Counted from the stretch's first letter, positions 20,246 to 30,788 are shown. The stretch: DNA of 64,000 nucleotides from Lysobacter gummosus (GCF_001442805.1 NZ_CP011131.1:4216001-4280000), one strand, 5' to 3'. Numbers and translations: made by a program. Notes: generated by a model from the sequence alone, not told the origin.

Positions 20246-21436
20246 TCACTTGATGATCTTCGCCACCACGCCGGCGCCGACGGTACGGCCGCCTTCGCGA
20301 ATCGCGAAACGCAGGCCTTCGTCCATCGCCACCGGGTTGATCAGCGACACCACCATCTTCACGTTGTCGCCCGGCATCACCATCTCGACGCCTTCCGGCA
20401 GCTCGCAAGCGCCGGTGATGTCGGTGGTGCGGAAGTAGAACTGCGGACGGTAGCCCTTGAAGAACGGCGTGTGACGGCCGCCTTCGTCCTTCGACAGCAC
20501 ATACACTTCGGCTTCGAAGTCGGTGTGCGGCTTGATCGAACCCGGCTTGCACAGCACCTGGCCGCGCTCCACGTCGTCACGCTTGGTGCCGCGCAGCAAC
20601 AGACCGGCGTTGTCGCCCGCCTGACCCTGGTCCAGCAGCTTGCGGAACATTTCCACGCCCGTAACCGTGGTCTTCTGCGTCGGACGGATACCGACGATTT
20701 CGATTTCGTCGCCCACCTTCACGATGCCGCGCTCGATACGACCGGTCACCACGGTGCCGCGGCCCGAGATCGAGAACACGTCTTCCACCGGCATCAGGAA
20801 CGGCTTGTCGATCGCGCGCTCCGGCTCCGGAATGAACGTGTCCAGCGCATCGACCAGCTTCAGGATCGCCGGCACGCCGATTTCGCTCTGGTCGCCTTCC
20901 AGCGCCAGACGGGCCGAACCGTGGATGATCGGGGTGTCGTCGCCCGGGAACTCGTACTTGGTCAGCAGCTCGCGGACTTCCATCTCCACCAGCTCCAGCA
21001 GCTCGGCGTCGTCCACCATGTCGGCCTTGTTCAGGAACACGACGATGTACGGCACGCCGACCTGACGCGACAGCAGGATGTGCTCGCGCGTCTGCGGCAT
21101 CGGACCGTCAGCGGCCGAGCACACCAGAATCGCGCCGTCCATCTGCGCCGCACCCGTGATCATGTTCTTCACGTAGTCCGCGTGGCCCGGGCAATCGACG
21201 TGCGCGTAATGGCGGTTCGCCGATTCGTATTCCACGTGCGCGGTCGAAATCGTGATGCCGCGAGCCTTCTCTTCCGGCGCCGCGTCGATCGCGTCGTACG
21301 CCTTGAACTCGCCACCGAAACGCTCAGCGCCCACCTTGGTCAGCGCCGCCGTCAGCGTCGTCTTGCCGTGGTCAACGTGACCGATCGTGCCGACGTTCAC
21401 GTGCGGCTTGGTGCGCTCGAATTTACCCTTAGCCAT
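20246..21436 (-). CDS. tuf: Elongation factor Tu (copy 2, tRNA-tuf-secE cluster)
   Basis: A 396-residue EF-Tu with the same protein sequence as the gene at 2110-3300, including [16 protein letters not shown] and NKAD. It sits in the tufB context: tRNA-Tyr, tRNA-Gly and tRNA-Thr upstream, tRNA-Trp, secE and nusG downstream. The two copies are direct repeats about 18 kb apart. Because the essential rplKAJL-rpoBC genes lie between them, a deletion by recombination would be lethal. Confidence 0.98.
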   Translation of the reverse strand: MAKGKFERTKPHVNVGTIGHVDHGKTTLTAALTKVGAERFGGEFKAYDAIDAAPEEKARGITISTAHVEYESANRHYAHVDCPGHADYVKNMITGAAQMDGAILVCSAADGPMPQTREHILLSRQVGVPYIVVFLNKADMVDDAELLELVEMEVRELLTKYEFPGDDTPIIHGSARLALEGDQSEIGVPAILKLVDALDTFIPEPERAIDKPFLMPVEDVFSISGRGTVVTGRIERGIVKVGDEIEIVGIRPTQKTTVTGVEMFRKLLDQGQAGDNAGLLLRGTKRDDVERGQVLCKPGSIKPHTDFEAEVYVLSKDEGGRHTPFFKGYRPQFYFRTTDITGACELPEGVEMVMPGDNVKMVVSLINPVAMDEGLRFAIREGGRTVGAGVVAKIIK

Positions 21437-21506
21437 GGCTGTCGCTTCTCGTTTGTGGTCTGTGTGTTGCGGTGGCTGTTGGTAAAGCAGCCGATACTGC
21501 GGGATG

Positions 21507-21582
21507 TGGTGCTCACGAAAGGAATCGAACCTTCGACCTCCTCCTTACCAAGGAGGTGCTCTACCGACTGAGCTACGTGAGC
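21507..21582 (-). tRNA. tRNA-Thr (GGT)
   Basis: A 76-nt cloverleaf with encoded CCA, acceptor pair GCTCACG/CGTGAGC and an anticodon loop containing GGT. It is the last tRNA before the second tuf gene, as in the enteric thrT-tufB arrangement. Confidence 0.95.
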
Positions 21583-21650
21583 GTGAAACTCGGTGTTGCG
21601 ACCCGATCAACCGGGCCTTGCTGCAATGGGGTCGTCAAGAATGAATTCAA

Positions 21651-21725
21651 TGGAGCGGGAGACGGGATTCGAACCCGCATTATCAGCTTGGAAGGCTGAG
21701 GCTCTAACCATTGAACTACTCCCGC
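21651..21725 (-). tRNA. tRNA-Gly (TCC)
   Basis: A 75-nt cloverleaf with encoded CCA, acceptor pair GCGGGAG/CTCCCGC and anticodon loop CTTCCAA. It is the middle tRNA of the Tyr-Gly-Thr cluster. Confidence 0.95.
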
Positions 21726-21816
21726 GCCGCGTACAGCCATTACAGCGTTGGAACGTATCGCACTGCCTGTCGAACTTTTGAAGCTTTGTCACCAGACACA
21801 TGCGGCTTGAAACATC

Positions 21817-21902
21817 TGGTGGAGGGAGGTGGATTCGAACCACCGAAGGCGTAAGCCAGCAGATTTACAGTCTGCCCCCGTTGGCCGCTTGGGTATCCCT
21901 CC
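21817..21902 (-). tRNA. tRNA-Tyr (GTA)
   Basis: An 86-nt class II tRNA with a long variable arm, acceptor pair GGAGGGA/TCCCTCC, anticodon GTA and encoded CCA. It is the first gene after the promoter at 21916-21944. Confidence 0.95.
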
Positions 21903-21915
21903 GAAAGAGCCCGTA

Positions 21916-21944
21916 ATTCTGGCGTGCGATCTTCAGGAAGTCAA
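21916..21944 (-). promoter_or_regulatory. Promoter of the tRNA-tuf-secE-nusG transcript
   Basis: Minus strand: -35 TTGACT (21939-21944), 17-bp spacer, -10 CAGAAT (21916-21921), about 14 bp before the tRNA-Tyr 5' end. It is preceded by an A/T-rich stretch (GAAAATTTTTCAAAAAG, near 21958-21976) that could act as an UP element, as at many stable-RNA promoters. Confidence 0.65.
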
Positions 21945-22027
21945 CGAACTTTCACACAACTTTTTGAAAAATTTTCCGACCCGCCGACTGCGGCCGCGGC
22001 CATCCGGGGACGGGCCGCGTAGTCTAC

Positions 22028-23119
22028 TCAGACATTGAACCGGAAGTGCAGTACATCGCCCTCTTGGACGCGATATTCCTTGCCTTCCAGGCGCAGACGG
22101 CCGGCGTCGCGGGCGCCGGACTCGCCCTTGTACTTGATGAAATCGTCGTAGGCGATGGTTTCGGCGCGGATGAAGCCCTTCTCGAAGTCGGTATGGATCA
22201 CCGCCGCGGCCTGCGGCGCGGTCGAGCCGGCCTTGACCGTCCAGGCGCGCACTTCCTTCACCCCGGCGGTGAAATAGGTCTGCAGGCCCAGCAGCGCGTA
22301 CCCGGCGCGGATCAGGCGATTGAGACCCGGCTCGGCCAGGCCCAGATCGGCCAGGAAGGCGTCGCGGTCGGCGTCGTCGAGCTGGCTGAGCTCTTCCTCG
22401 ATCGCGGCCGACACCGGCACGACCTGGGCGCCCTCGGTGATCGCGCGTTCGCGCACCGCGTCCAGGTGCGGGTTGTTCTCGAACCCGTCCTCCAGCACGT
22501 TGGCCACGTACATGACCGGCTTGAGGGTGAGCAGGAACAGGTCTCGCACCGCCGCCTTGTCGTCCTCGGACAGGCCCAGCGCGCGCGCGGCCTTGCCCGC
22601 GTCCAGGCCCGCGCGCACGCGGCCCAGGACTTCCTTGCGCACGATCGCTTCCTTGTCGCCGGTCTTGGCCGAACGCTCGGCGCGCTGATAGGCCTTCTCG
22701 ACGCTTTCCAGATCGGCCAGGGCCAGCTCGGTATCGATGGTCTCGATATCGGCGATCGGATCGACCTTGTTGTTGACGTGGATCACATCCGGATTTTCGA
22801 AGCAGCGCACCACGTGGGTGATCGCATCGACTTCGCGGATGTGGGCCAGGAACTTGTTGCCCAGGCCCTGCCCGCTGGCGGCGCCGGCGACCAGGCCGGC
22901 GATATCGACGAACTCGACCGCGGTGGGAATCAGCTTCTGCGGCTTGACGATCTCAGCCAACGCGTTCAGACGCAGATCCGGCACCGGCACGGCGCCGACG
23001 TTGGGCTCGATCGTGCAGAACGGGAAGTTGGCCGCGGCGATGCCCGCCTTGGTCAGCGCATTGAAGAGGGTCGACTTGCCGACGTTGGGCAGGCCGACGA
23101 TGCCGCATTTGATGCCCAT
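22028..23119 (-). CDS. ychF: Ribosome-associated ATPase/GTPase YchF (OLA1 family)
   Basis: A 363-residue protein starting [20 protein letters not shown], with P-loop GLPNVGKST, switch-region DIAGLV, the ATP-preferring NVLE in place of NKxD, and a C-terminal TGS domain ending [15 protein letters not shown]. YchF binds ribosomes and is linked to stress responses. The open frame extends further upstream through an intergenic repeat and into pth, but the ATG at 23119 matches the family start. It is the last gene of the lolB-ispE-prs-rplY-pth-ychF run. Confidence 0.96.
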   Translation of the reverse strand: MGIKCGIVGLPNVGKSTLFNALTKAGIAAANFPFCTIEPNVGAVPVPDLRLNALAEIVKPQKLIPTAVEFVDIAGLVAGAASGQGLGNKFLAHIREVDAITHVVRCFENPDVIHVNNKVDPIADIETIDTELALADLESVEKAYQRAERSAKTGDKEAIVRKEVLGRVRAGLDAGKAARALGLSEDDKAAVRDLFLLTLKPVMYVANVLEDGFENNPHLDAVRERAITEGAQVVPVSAAIEEELSQLDDADRDAFLADLGLAEPGLNRLIRAGYALLGLQTYFTAGVKEVRAWTVKAGSTAPQAAAVIHTDFEKGFIRAETIAYDDFIKYKGESGARDAGRLRLEGKEYRVQEGDVLHFRFNV

Positions 23120-23130
23120 TAGTGAATCCG

Positions 23131-23204
23131 AGATTGGTGATTCGGGATTCGGGATTCGAAAAAGCCATCGCTTCTCGAATCCCGAATCCCCAATCCCTAA
23201 TCCC
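23131..23204. repeat. ATTCGGGATT-family inverted repeat (pth-ychF)
   Basis: Left arm about 23131-23158, right arm about 23176-23204, near-complementary with a loop of about 17 bases. It lies between the pth stop (23197) and the ychF start (23119). The right arm reaches into the last pth codons. Confidence 0.75.
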
Positions 23205-23778
23205 GACGCGTATGCAACTGCGTCATCGCATCCATGAAATTGCCCTTGACCGCCAGCGGCATCACATCGATGGCGTCGTCGATCGCGCGCAGGATGACCG
23301 CTTCGTCGTCCTTGCCGGGACGGCCGAGCACCCACGGGGTGACTTTGTCCTTGTGGCCGGGATGGCCGATGCCCACGCGCAGGCGGTGGAACTTGCCGTG
23401 GCCGAGCAATTGCATGGTGTCGCGCAAGCCGTTCTGGCCGCCATGGCCGCCGTCGAACTTGAGCCGCGCCGCGCCCGGCGGCAGGTCGAGCTCGTCGTGC
23501 GCCAGCAGCGCTTCTTCCGGCTCGATCTTCCAGTAACGCAAGGCGGCGGCGACCGACTTGCCGGACAGATTCATGAAGGTGGCCGGCTTGAGCAACCACA
23601 CCGGACGGCCGCCGATCTCGATCTTCGAGGTCTCGCCGAACAGTTTGGACTCAAGACCGAAACGCCCGCCGAACTTCGCGTTCAGGGCGTCCACAAACCA
23701 GAACCCGGCATTGTGCCGGGTCCGGGTGTATTCGGCGCCGGGATTGCCCAGGCCGACGATCAGGCGCAATTCCGCCAT
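23197..23778 (-). CDS. pth: Peptidyl-tRNA hydrolase
   Basis: A 193-residue Pth starting [20 protein letters not shown]. It contains the catalytic histidine in [10 protein letters not shown], the FMNLSGKSV motif and HDELDLPPG with the conserved Asp. It rescues tRNAs from peptidyl-tRNA that drops off the ribosome. The last codons (LHTRRD region) overlap the right arm of an inverted repeat. Confidence 0.96.
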   Translation of the reverse strand: MAELRLIVGLGNPGAEYTRTRHNAGFWFVDALNAKFGGRFGLESKLFGETSKIEIGGRPVWLLKPATFMNLSGKSVAAALRYWKIEPEEALLAHDELDLPPGAARLKFDGGHGGQNGLRDTMQLLGHGKFHRLRVGIGHPGHKDKVTPWVLGRPGKDDEAVILRAIDDAIDVMPLAVKGNFMDAMTQLHTRRD

Positions 23779-23804
23779 GACTCACGACAGTCCGCAAACG
23801 CAGA

Positions 23805-23830
23805 CCGGCGCGCCTGCGAAGGCGCGCCGG
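23805..23830. terminator. GC-rich hairpin between rplY and pth
   Basis: A perfect 10-bp palindrome CCGGCGCGCC/GGCGCGCCGG around TGCGAA, immediately after the rplY stop. There is no U-tract, so it may be an mRNA-stability or attenuating element rather than a full terminator. Confidence 0.45.
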
Positions 23831-23837
23831 CAAGCGA

Positions 23838-24497
23838 TTACTTCTTGTCTTCGTCCTTCTTCGCGACCTTGGCGGCCGGCACTTCGGCGACCGGCGCATC
23901 GGCGGCCGGCTCGGCCTCTTCCTTGCCGTGCTTGGCGATCACGACGGCGACGTCGTGTTCCTTGCCCAGCTTCAGCTCGGGGATCTCGACACCCTTGGGC
24001 AGCTTGATCTGCGACAGGTGGACGATGTCGCCCACGGCCAGGGCCGACAGATCGATTTCCAGGAACTCCGGCAGGTCCTTCGGCAGGCAGCTGACTTCGA
24101 CTTCGTTGAGCTCGTGGGTGACCACGACGTCGGCGGCCTTGCCGGCCGGCGACTTGTCTTCGTTGAGGAAGTGCAGCGGCACGGCCACGCGGATCGCCTG
24201 GTTGGCGTCAACGCGCTGGAAGTCCAGGTGCATGATGATCTGCTTGAACGGGTGACGCTGCATATCGCGCAGCAGCACCTGCTCGACCTTGCCGTCGAGG
24301 TCCAGGCTCAGGATCGAGGAGTAGAACCACTCGTGCTGGCTGGCGAGCCAGATCTTCTCGTGGTCCAGCTGGATCGGCTGCGGCGCGGCGCTGCCGCCGT
24401 AGATGATGGCCGGGATGCTGGCGGCACGACGCAGGCGGCGGCTCGCACCCTTCCCCTCGACGTTGCGGCCAGTGGCCTTGATGATGTGTTCGGACAT
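23838..24497 (-). CDS. rplY: 50S ribosomal protein L25/general stress protein Ctc
   Basis: A 219-residue long-form L25 (Ctc/TL5 type) starting MSEHIIKATGRNVEGKGASR. It has the 5S rRNA-binding domain in the first about 95 residues and a C-terminal beta domain. The tail is Ala/Glu/Lys-rich and ends KVAKKDEDKK. It lies between prs and pth, the usual gamma-proteobacterial order. Confidence 0.95.
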   Translation of the reverse strand: MSEHIIKATGRNVEGKGASRRLRRAASIPAIIYGGSAAPQPIQLDHEKIWLASQHEWFYSSILSLDLDGKVEQVLLRDMQRHPFKQIIMHLDFQRVDANQAIRVAVPLHFLNEDKSPAGKAADVVVTHELNEVEVSCLPKDLPEFLEIDLSALAVGDIVHLSQIKLPKGVEIPELKLGKEHDVAVVIAKHGKEEAEPAADAPVAEVPAAKVAKKDEDKK

Positions 24498-24579
24498 GTT
24501 GGTTTACTCACTTTGCAGCGTTAGGACCGCCTCGCGGCGGCTTGGAGACTCATCCGCGACCAGATGAGTCTTTGGAGCG

Positions 24580-24666
24580 GGGATTGGTGATTCGGGATTG
24601 GGGATTCGTTACAGCCAAAGCTGCGTAGCCGCTCTTGCGAATCCCTAATCCCGAATCACCAATCCC
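24580..24666. repeat. 29-bp inverted repeat of the ATTCGGGATT family (prs-rplY)
   Basis: Left arm 24580-24608 and right arm 24638-24666 are complementary with one mismatch. They are almost the same sequence as the perfect copy at 15777-15855. Confidence 0.8.
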
Positions 24667-24673
24667 GGGCAAA

Positions 24674-25633
24674 TCAATCCACGTACAACGAACTGACCGA
24701 TTCGCCGAAGGCGATGCGGCGGATCGTCTCGGCCAGCAGCTCGGCGACGCTGAGCTGGCGGATGCGGCCGGTGGCGCGGGCCGCGGCGGTCAGCGGAATG
24801 GTGTCGGTCACCACCAGCTCGTCCAGCTGCGACTTCATCACATTGTCGATCGCCGCGCCCGACAGCACCGGATGGGTGCAGTAGGCGACGACTTTCTGCG
24901 CGCCCTGGCCCTTCAGCGCCGCCGCGGCGGCACACAGGGTGCCGGCGGTATCGACGATGTCATCGACCAGCACGCAGGTCTTGCCCGACACGTCGCCGAT
25001 GATGTTCATCACCGTGGCGACGTTGGCGCGCGGACGGCGCTTGTCGATGATCGCCAGTTCCGCATCGTCCAGCCGCTTGGCGATCGCGCGGGCGCGAACC
25101 ACGCCGCCGACGTCGGGCGAGACGACGATCAGATTGTCCGTGCCGTGCGCGCGCCAGATGTCGGCGAGCAGCAGCGGCGAGGCGTAGACGTTATCGACCG
25201 GGATGTCGAAAAAGCCCTGGATCTGATCGGCATGCAGATCGACCGTGAGCACCCGGTCGGCGCCGACCGCGCTGAACATCTTGGCCGCGACCTTGGCGGT
25301 GATCGGCACGCGCGAGGAGCGCGGGCGGCGATCCTGGCGGGCGTAGCCGAAGTACGGCACCACCGCGGTCACGCTGGCCACCGATGCGCGCTTGAGCGCG
25401 TCGATCAGCACCAGCAGCTCCATGAAGTTCTCCGCCGTGGGCGCGTTCGTCGGCTGAATGACGAACACCTCCTGGCGACGCACGTTCTCTTCGATCTCGA
25501 CCTGCACCTCGCCGTCGGAGAAGCGCCCGACGAGGGCCTTGCCGAGCCGGATGCCGAGTTCCTTGCACACCGCCTCGGCGAGCGGACGGTTGGCGTTGCC
25601 GCTGAAAACCAGCAGATTGCGATCGTTTTGCAC
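24674..25633 (-). CDS. prs: Ribose-phosphate pyrophosphokinase
   Basis: A 319-residue PRPP synthase with the flexible loop [23 protein letters not shown]-type regulatory segment and the PRPP-binding motif [13 protein letters not shown]. It makes PRPP from ribose-5-phosphate and ATP for nucleotide, His and Trp synthesis. The start is GTG at 25633 with a GGAG sequence upstream, giving [14 protein letters not shown] after the initiator. Confidence 0.97.
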   Translation of the reverse strand: MQNDRNLLVFSGNANRPLAEAVCKELGIRLGKALVGRFSDGEVQVEIEENVRRQEVFVIQPTNAPTAENFMELLVLIDALKRASVASVTAVVPYFGYARQDRRPRSSRVPITAKVAAKMFSAVGADRVLTVDLHADQIQGFFDIPVDNVYASPLLLADIWRAHGTDNLIVVSPDVGGVVRARAIAKRLDDAELAIIDKRRPRANVATVMNIIGDVSGKTCVLVDDIVDTAGTLCAAAAALKGQGAQKVVAYCTHPVLSGAAIDNVMKSQLDELVVTDTIPLTAAARATGRIRQLSVAELLAETIRRIAFGESVSSLYVD

Positions 25634-25669
25634 TTTGTTTACTCCGCTTCGCTCTGACCGGGCGGCTCG

Positions 25670-25734
25670 GGAATGGGGAATCGAGAATCCGGAATCGCCT
25701 ATAACGTTTCCGGATTCTCCATTCCCTACTCCCG
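25670..25734. repeat. ATTCGGGATT-family inverted repeat (tRNA-Gln-prs)
   Basis: Left arm about 25670-25697 (GGGAATGGGGAATCGAGAAT), right arm about 25710-25734 (GGATTCTCCATTCCCTACTC). It is a shorter and more diverged member of the family, lying between tRNA-Gln and prs. Confidence 0.65.
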
Positions 25735-25744
25735 CAACAACTGA

Positions 25745-25821
25745 TGGCAGGGGCGGTAGGATTCGAACCTACGAATGCCAGGATCAAAACCTGGTGCCTT
25801 GGGCCTCTTGGCGACGCCCCT
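25745..25821 (-). tRNA. tRNA-Gln (TTG)
   Basis: A 77-nt cloverleaf with encoded CCA, acceptor pair AGGGGCG/CGCCCCT and anticodon loop TTTTGAT. It begins 22 bp after the ispE stop with no room for its own promoter, so it must be processed from the lolB-ispE-prs mRNA. Confidence 0.94.
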
Positions 25822-25843
25822 GCAGTAAACCAGTTCAGCTTTT

Positions 25844-26713
25844 TTACTTAGCTTCAAGCGCGGAGCGCAGCGAAGAACGCCTTGCGCCGGCGGCCGTCCA
25901 GGCCCGAAGGCCGGCAGGCAGTCGCGACAGCGCCGCTTCGGCGGATTCGCGCGTGGCGAACTCGACGAAACAGCCGCTGCCCGAGCCGGTCAGGCGTGGC
26001 GAACCGATACTCGACAGTGCAGCGAAAGCAGCCTCGACGGCGGTTTCACGCTGACGCAGTACCGGCTCGAACGCATTCCCGAGCGGCTTACCCGAAACGA
26101 AGTCCGACATTGTCGCGGGCGCGGCATCGCGAGTCAATTCAGTTGACTGGAATAAAACCGCGGTCGGTGCGTGAACGCCCGGATCGGCCAGCACGTACCA
26201 GGCCGGCGGCAGCTCGATCGGACGCAGCACTTCGCCGACGCCTTCGGCCCAGGCGTTCTCGCCGCGGACGAAGACGGGGACGTCGGCGCCCAGGCGCAGG
26301 CCCAGCTCGGCCAGCCGGTCCACGCCCAGATTCGTGCCCCACAGGGCGTCCAGGGCCACCAGAACGGTGGCAGCATCGGACGAGCCGCCACCGAAACCGC
26401 CACCCGCCGGAATGCGCTTTTCGACGACGATATCCGCACCTTGGCCGCTGTTGGCTTCTTTTTGTAGAAGCAACGCGGCCCGCACGGTGAGGTCGTCCTG
26501 CTCCGCCACGCCCGCCACCGAGGCGCCATGGCGGACCACCCGGCCGTCCTCGCGCGGACGCAGACGAATGGTGTCGCCCCAGTCCAGCAGGCGGAACACG
26601 GTCTGCAAAAGGTGGTAGCCATCGGCGCGGCGGCCGGTGATGCGCAGGAACAGGTTCAGCTTGGCCGGGGCGGGCCAGACGGTCCAGGCAGGCGTTGCGG
26701 AGGTTTCGGACAT
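25844..26713 (-). CDS. ispE: 4-diphosphocytidyl-2-C-methyl-D-erythritol kinase
   Basis: A 289-residue GHMP kinase of the MEP isoprenoid pathway. Motif 1 is [20 protein letters not shown] and the ATP-binding glycine loop is [17 protein letters not shown]. The ATG at 26713 ([10 protein letters not shown]) fits the family; an upstream in-frame start would extend into lolB. It sits in the conserved lolB-ispE-tRNA-Gln-prs order. Confidence 0.96.
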   Translation of the reverse strand: MSETSATPAWTVWPAPAKLNLFLRITGRRADGYHLLQTVFRLLDWGDTIRLRPREDGRVVRHGASVAGVAEQDDLTVRAALLLQKEANSGQGADIVVEKRIPAGGGFGGGSSDAATVLVALDALWGTNLGVDRLAELGLRLGADVPVFVRGENAWAEGVGEVLRPIELPPAWYVLADPGVHAPTAVLFQSTELTRDAAPATMSDFVSGKPLGNAFEPVLRQRETAVEAAFAALSSIGSPRLTGSGSGCFVEFATRESAEAALSRLPAGLRAWTAAGARRSSLRSALEAK

Positions 26714-26745
26714 GGCGGCAATCAGAAGGACGAAGCGTGTTTCGT

Positions 26746-27441
26746 TCAGCGCACGGAAGGCGGCGCGGTATCGGCCGCAATACCCGCGGTGGCGCCCTTC
26801 CACTCATCCACGATCAGACGGACCCGCGCCGAATCGCGCCGCGCGTCCAGCCGCGACGGCAGGTCGCCGCTGGCCGGCCATTGGTAGGCGATGGTCCAGC
26901 CATTTTGTTCGATCGACTGCGGACGGCCGTCCGCGCCGGGGACGACCTTCGCGGCGGGGGCGTCGCGCGCCGGCAGGCCGCGCAGCCAGTCGGCCAGCGC
27001 CGACACCGGGATGTCCCAGCCGGTGGCTTGCAGCAGCAGTTCGCCGGCATCGGCGCCCTCGCGCGGGCCGCCATCCAGGCCTTCCAGGCGCGCGCCTTCG
27101 CGGCCGCCGCTCAGGCGCCAGCTCTGGCGAGTGACCGGGGCGCTGAGTGCGACGTCGAAACGGCCGTCGCGCTGACTCCATTCCATCCGCCCGCTGCCGC
27201 CCTTGCCGGCGTTCGACACGGCGACCCGGCCGGTCAGCGACCAATCGCCCTGCGCGCGCACTCGTTCCAGCCGCGCGGCTTCGCGCGCGAGCGCATCGGC
27301 GGCCGGCACCACGGTTCCCGCCGGCGCTTGTTTGACGCCCTGCCCCGCGCACGCGGCCAGCAGCGCGGTCAACATCGCGGCGGCGAGCAATTGCGCGGCG
27401 CGCGGATACCGCGTCGTCGCGGTGGTCGTCACCGCGCTCAC
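26746..27441 (-). CDS. lolB: Outer-membrane lipoprotein insertion protein LolB
   Basis: A 231-residue lipoprotein with an N-terminal signal and lipobox LLAAC. The mature part contains [18 protein letters not shown] and a C-terminal [18 protein letters not shown] segment, as in LolB, which receives lipoproteins from LolA at the outer membrane. The GTG start overlaps the TGA of the upstream TPR gene by 4 bp (GTGA), so translation is coupled. Confidence 0.9.
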   Translation of the reverse strand: MSAVTTTATTRYPRAAQLLAAAMLTALLAACAGQGVKQAPAGTVVPAADALAREAARLERVRAQGDWSLTGRVAVSNAGKGGSGRMEWSQRDGRFDVALSAPVTRQSWRLSGGREGARLEGLDGGPREGADAGELLLQATGWDIPVSALADWLRGLPARDAPAAKVVPGADGRPQSIEQNGWTIAYQWPASGDLPSRLDARRDSARVRLIVDEWKGATAGIAADTAPPSVR

Positions 27442-29327
27442 AAGCCGTATTTCTTCAGCGCGCGCTGCAGCGAGCGGTTGTCGGCATCGATCTTGCGCGC
27501 CTGTTCGAAGTACTTGCGCGCTTCGTCCTTGCGCCCGGTCTCCCACAGCAGCTCGGCCAGATGCGCGGCGATCTCCGCGTCCTTCTGCATGGTCAGCGCG
27601 CGGCGCAGTTCGGTTTCGGCCTCTTTGACCCGGCCCAGCCGATAGAGCACCCAGCCGTAGCTGTCGATGATCGCGGCGTTGTCCGGCTCGGCCGTGCGCG
27701 CGCGCTCGATCAATTCGAACGCTTCCTGATAGCGCGTGGTGCGGTCGGCCAGGGTGTAGCCCAGCGCGTTGAGCGCGGCGATGCTGTCGGGCTCGGCGAC
27801 CAGGATGCGGCGGAAATCGGCTTCGGCGCGGGCGACGTCGTCGCGGCGCTCCCAGCTCAGGGCGCGCGCGTAGAGAATTTCCGGTTCGTCCGGAAACGCG
27901 GCCAGACCGCGGGCGAACGCGTCGTTTTCGCCGGCGACGTTCTTGTCGTCGGCGCGCAGGTTCGCTTCCAGGATGTAGCCGTCGCGACGGGTGTCGTCGT
28001 CGGCCGAGGCGTCGGACTGGATCGCGCGCAGGCTGGCATAGGCCTCATCCGAACGCTTGAGCTTGTGCAACACGTTGGCGCTGCGCAGGCGCGCGATCGA
28101 ACGCTGCGAACCGCCGGGCACGCCCTGATACCAGTTCAGGGCTTCGTCGTTGCGCTCCAGGAACTCGGCCAGCTGGCCGAGCAGCAGACGCCGCGCCGGA
28201 TCGGGCTTGGCCGCGTCGGCGCGCAGTTCGTCGTAAAGCTTGGTCAGAGTCGGCTTGTCCTCGGCGCGGGCCAGATAAGACGCGCGCAGGGCGTAGGTCT
28301 GCTCGTCCTGCGGGCCGCGCGCGAGCACCGCGGCGACGTTCTGAAAATCGTTGAGGCCTTCGTATTGCTCGGCGATCAGCGCACGCAGATTGGTGTCGGT
28401 ATCGGCCAGCGGCAACAAGGTGGCGAGCAATTGCGAGGCTTCCTCGGTCTTGCCGTCCTCGCGCAGTTGGCTCACCCGCAGCAGGCCCACGCGCGGCTCG
28501 CCGGGGAAGCGCTTGACCACTTCGCTGACGATGCGCTCGGTCAGCTTGGGCTGATCCAGGCGCTGCGCCAGGCCGCCGAAGGCGACCCAGGCCATCAGAT
28601 TGCGCTGCGGGATCTTGCCGCCGTCGACGATCTTCTCGAGCACGCGTCCGGCCTGCTTCTGATCCTTGGCGCCGGCGGTCAGCACGCCCAGCACCTGACG
28701 CCAGCCGGTGTCGGGCTCGGCGGTCATCAAGTCGTTGAGCTGGCGCAGCGCGGCGCGATCGTCGCCGCGGCGCAGCGACAAGGTCGCTTCGGCGGCGGCG
28801 AGCGAGTGGCCCTTGCCGCCGAGCTTGCGCCACAGCCCCAGCGCCTCGGCGGCGGTCGTGTCCTGCTTGGCGACCAGGGCGATCGAGGTGGCGCGCTCGG
28901 CCAGGACCACATCGCCGGCGGCGCGCGCGGCCTTGAGGTAGGCACTGGCGGCGTCGTTCAACTTGCCCGACTGCAGGGCGAATTCGCCGGCCAGCAACGA
29001 CTCCAGCGAAGCGCCGGTGGGATCCTTGGCGGCCTGGGCCTGGATGGTCGCGCGGGCGGCGGCCAAGTCAGCCGCAGTAGGCTGGGCCGCCGATGCAATC
29101 GCCGCCGCGGCAGAGGAGCTTCCTGCTCCCAACGCTGCCTTCGAAGCCGACGGCTGAGCCTCCGAAGTCGCAGCCGCGGCGGAGCCCCAGACCGCCAGCG
29201 CCAGGGCCAGAACCGTCCACTTCAGGGCCCGCCGCGACCGGCCCGCGGGGACCGGAACCGGGGCCCGGCGCTTGTCTTCAGTTCTGTCTATTGGACCGAT
29301 CGAGCAAATCGAATCGTAGAGAACCAC
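27438..29327 (-). CDS. Secreted or membrane-anchored TPR-repeat protein
   Basis: About 629 residues. A basic N-terminus and one hydrophobic segment (WTVLALALAVWGSAAAA) are followed by an Ala/Ser-rich linker and many tetratricopeptide repeats running to the end; LNALGYTLADRTTRYQEAFE is a typical one. It resembles the TPR proteins encoded just before lolB in many gamma-proteobacteria, thought to work in the periplasm or outer membrane. No ATG is available near the N-terminus. GTG at 29327 is the longest plausible start, and a later non-ATG start is possible. The open frame runs on far upstream antisense to hemA and prfA; I treat that as spurious. Confidence 0.8.
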   Translation of the reverse strand: MVLYDSICSIGPIDRTEDKRRAPVPVPAGRSRRALKWTVLALALAVWGSAAAATSEAQPSASKAALGAGSSSAAAAIASAAQPTAADLAAARATIQAQAAKDPTGASLESLLAGEFALQSGKLNDAASAYLKAARAAGDVVLAERATSIALVAKQDTTAAEALGLWRKLGGKGHSLAAAEATLSLRRGDDRAALRQLNDLMTAEPDTGWRQVLGVLTAGAKDQKQAGRVLEKIVDGGKIPQRNLMAWVAFGGLAQRLDQPKLTERIVSEVVKRFPGEPRVGLLRVSQLREDGKTEEASQLLATLLPLADTDTNLRALIAEQYEGLNDFQNVAAVLARGPQDEQTYALRASYLARAEDKPTLTKLYDELRADAAKPDPARRLLLGQLAEFLERNDEALNWYQGVPGGSQRSIARLRSANVLHKLKRSDEAYASLRAIQSDASADDDTRRDGYILEANLRADDKNVAGENDAFARGLAAFPDEPEILYARALSWERRDDVARAEADFRRILVAEPDSIAALNALGYTLADRTTRYQEAFELIERARTAEPDNAAIIDSYGWVLYRLGRVKEAETELRRALTMQKDAEIAAHLAELLWETGRKDEARKYFEQARKIDADNRSLQRALKKYGL

Positions 29328-29347
29328 GTGAGGACCATTTCGGCCGG

Positions 29348-29353
29348 TAGAAT
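29348..29353 (+). promoter_or_regulatory. Possible hemA -10 element
   Basis: TAGAAT in the 165-bp divergent gap, about 140 bp before hemA. No good -35 is visible, so this is only a candidate. Confidence 0.25.
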
Positions 29354-29492
29354 GGCGGCCTTCAGCAGCCCGCAGCTTATCGCAAGCACCTGAACCGATG
29401 TCCCGCGCCGCACGCCGCCCGATGAAACTTTTTCGCCTCGCCGCGACGACGGTCTGCCGCGCCCATTGCCCGGGATCGATCCGCCTGCGCCC

Positions 29493-30788
29493 ATGAGCTT
29501 GTTCGTCCTCGGCATCAACCATCAGACCGCGCCGGTGAGCCTGCGTGAGCGCGTCGCGTTCTCCGGCGATGCGATACCGGCCGCGCTCGGCGCGCTGCGC
29601 GCGCTGGCGCCGGTACGCGAGGTGGCGTTGTTGTCTACCTGCAACCGCACCGAGCTGTACGCGGTCGCCGACGACGATGGCCGCGCGCTGGCCGATTGGC
29701 TGGCCACGCATCCGGACGACAGCGGCGATCTGCACGCTTATCTCTATCGCCATCGCGACGCCGACGCGGTGCGGCATCTGTTCCGCGTCGCCACCGGCCT
29801 GGATTCGCTGGTGCTGGGCGAGCCGCAGATCCTGGGCCAGGTGAAGGACGCCTGGGCCACCGCGCGCGGCGCCGGCACCCTGGGCAGCCAGCTCGACCGT
29901 CTGTTCCAGCAAGCCTTCTCCACCGCCAAGCGCGCGCGCACCGACACCCGCATCGGCGCCAATCCGGTCTCGGTCGCCTCCGCGGCGGTGCGGCTGGCGC
30001 AGGAATCGTTCGCGCGGCTGGATGACTCCACCGTGCTGCTGATCGGCGCTGGCGAAACCGTGGAGCTGGCAGCGCGGCATCTGGTCCAGGCCAAGGCCAA
30101 GCGCCTGCTGATCGCCAACCGCACCCTCGCCCATGCGCAGGACCTGGCCACCCGCCACGGCGGCGTGGCGCTGCCGTTGAGTGAGCTCGACCGCCACCTG
30201 GGCGAAGCCGACATCGTGTTGTCGGCCACCGCCAGCCGCGAACCGATCCTGCAGCGCGCGCAAGTGGCCGCGGCGCTGGCCACGCGCAAGCATCGGCCGA
30301 TGCTGCTGCTGGACCTGGCGGTGCCGCGCGACATCGCCCCGGACGTGGCCGGCCTGAAGGACGTGTTCCTCTACACCGTGGACGATCTGGAACGCGCGAT
30401 CGAAGACAACCGCCGCAGCCGCCGCGAGGCGGCGACCGAGGCCGAGGCGATCGTCGAGCTGCAGGTCGCGCGCTTCGTCGAAACCCTGGCGGCCAGCACG
30501 CGCACCGCGCCGATCAAGCGCCTGCGCGATCACGGCGAACTGGCGCGCGAGGAAGTACTGGCCAAGGCGCGCCAGCAACTGAGCGCCGGGCAAGACCCGG
30601 CCGAAGTGCTCAACTTCCTCGCCCACACGCTGACCAACCGCCTGCTGCATGCGCCGACGATGGCCTTGCGCGAGGCGGCGCTGACCGGCAATCCGGAGCT
30701 GGCCCGGGCGGCGGATAAGTTGTTCCCGGCGACGGGATTGGGGATTCGGGATTCGGGATTCGAAAAAGCCGATGCGGACGAGCCTTAG
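29493..30788 (+). CDS. hemA: Glutamyl-tRNA reductase
   Basis: A 431-residue HemA: first step of C5-pathway haem synthesis, reducing Glu-tRNA to glutamate-1-semialdehyde. It has the catalytic cysteine in [11 protein letters not shown], the NADPH-binding [15 protein letters not shown] and the dimerisation helix near the end. The ATG at 29493 ([20 protein letters not shown]) is the family start. The last about 18 residues are encoded by the left arm of an intergenic inverted repeat (from 30734), giving a [15 protein letters not shown] tail that is not part of the family. It is paired with prfA downstream. Confidence 0.96.
   Translation: MSLFVLGINHQTAPVSLRERVAFSGDAIPAALGALRALAPVREVALLSTCNRTELYAVADDDGRALADWLATHPDDSGDLHAYLYRHRDADAVRHLFRVATGLDSLVLGEPQILGQVKDAWATARGAGTLGSQLDRLFQQAFSTAKRARTDTRIGANPVSVASAAVRLAQESFARLDDSTVLLIGAGETVELAARHLVQAKAKRLLIANRTLAHAQDLATRHGGVALPLSELDRHLGEADIVLSATASREPILQRAQVAAALATRKHRPMLLLDLAVPRDIAPDVAGLKDVFLYTVDDLERAIEDNRRSRREAATEAEAIVELQVARFVETLAASTRTAPIKRLRDHGELAREEVLAKARQQLSAGQDPAEVLNFLAHTLTNRLLHAPTMALREAALTGNPELARAADKLFPATGLGIRDSGFEKADADEP

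Noticed and set aside
23120..23599. N-terminal extension of ychF into the pth region
   Set aside because: The extra residues come from a repeat arm and another frame of pth; family alignment begins at MGIKCGIVG.
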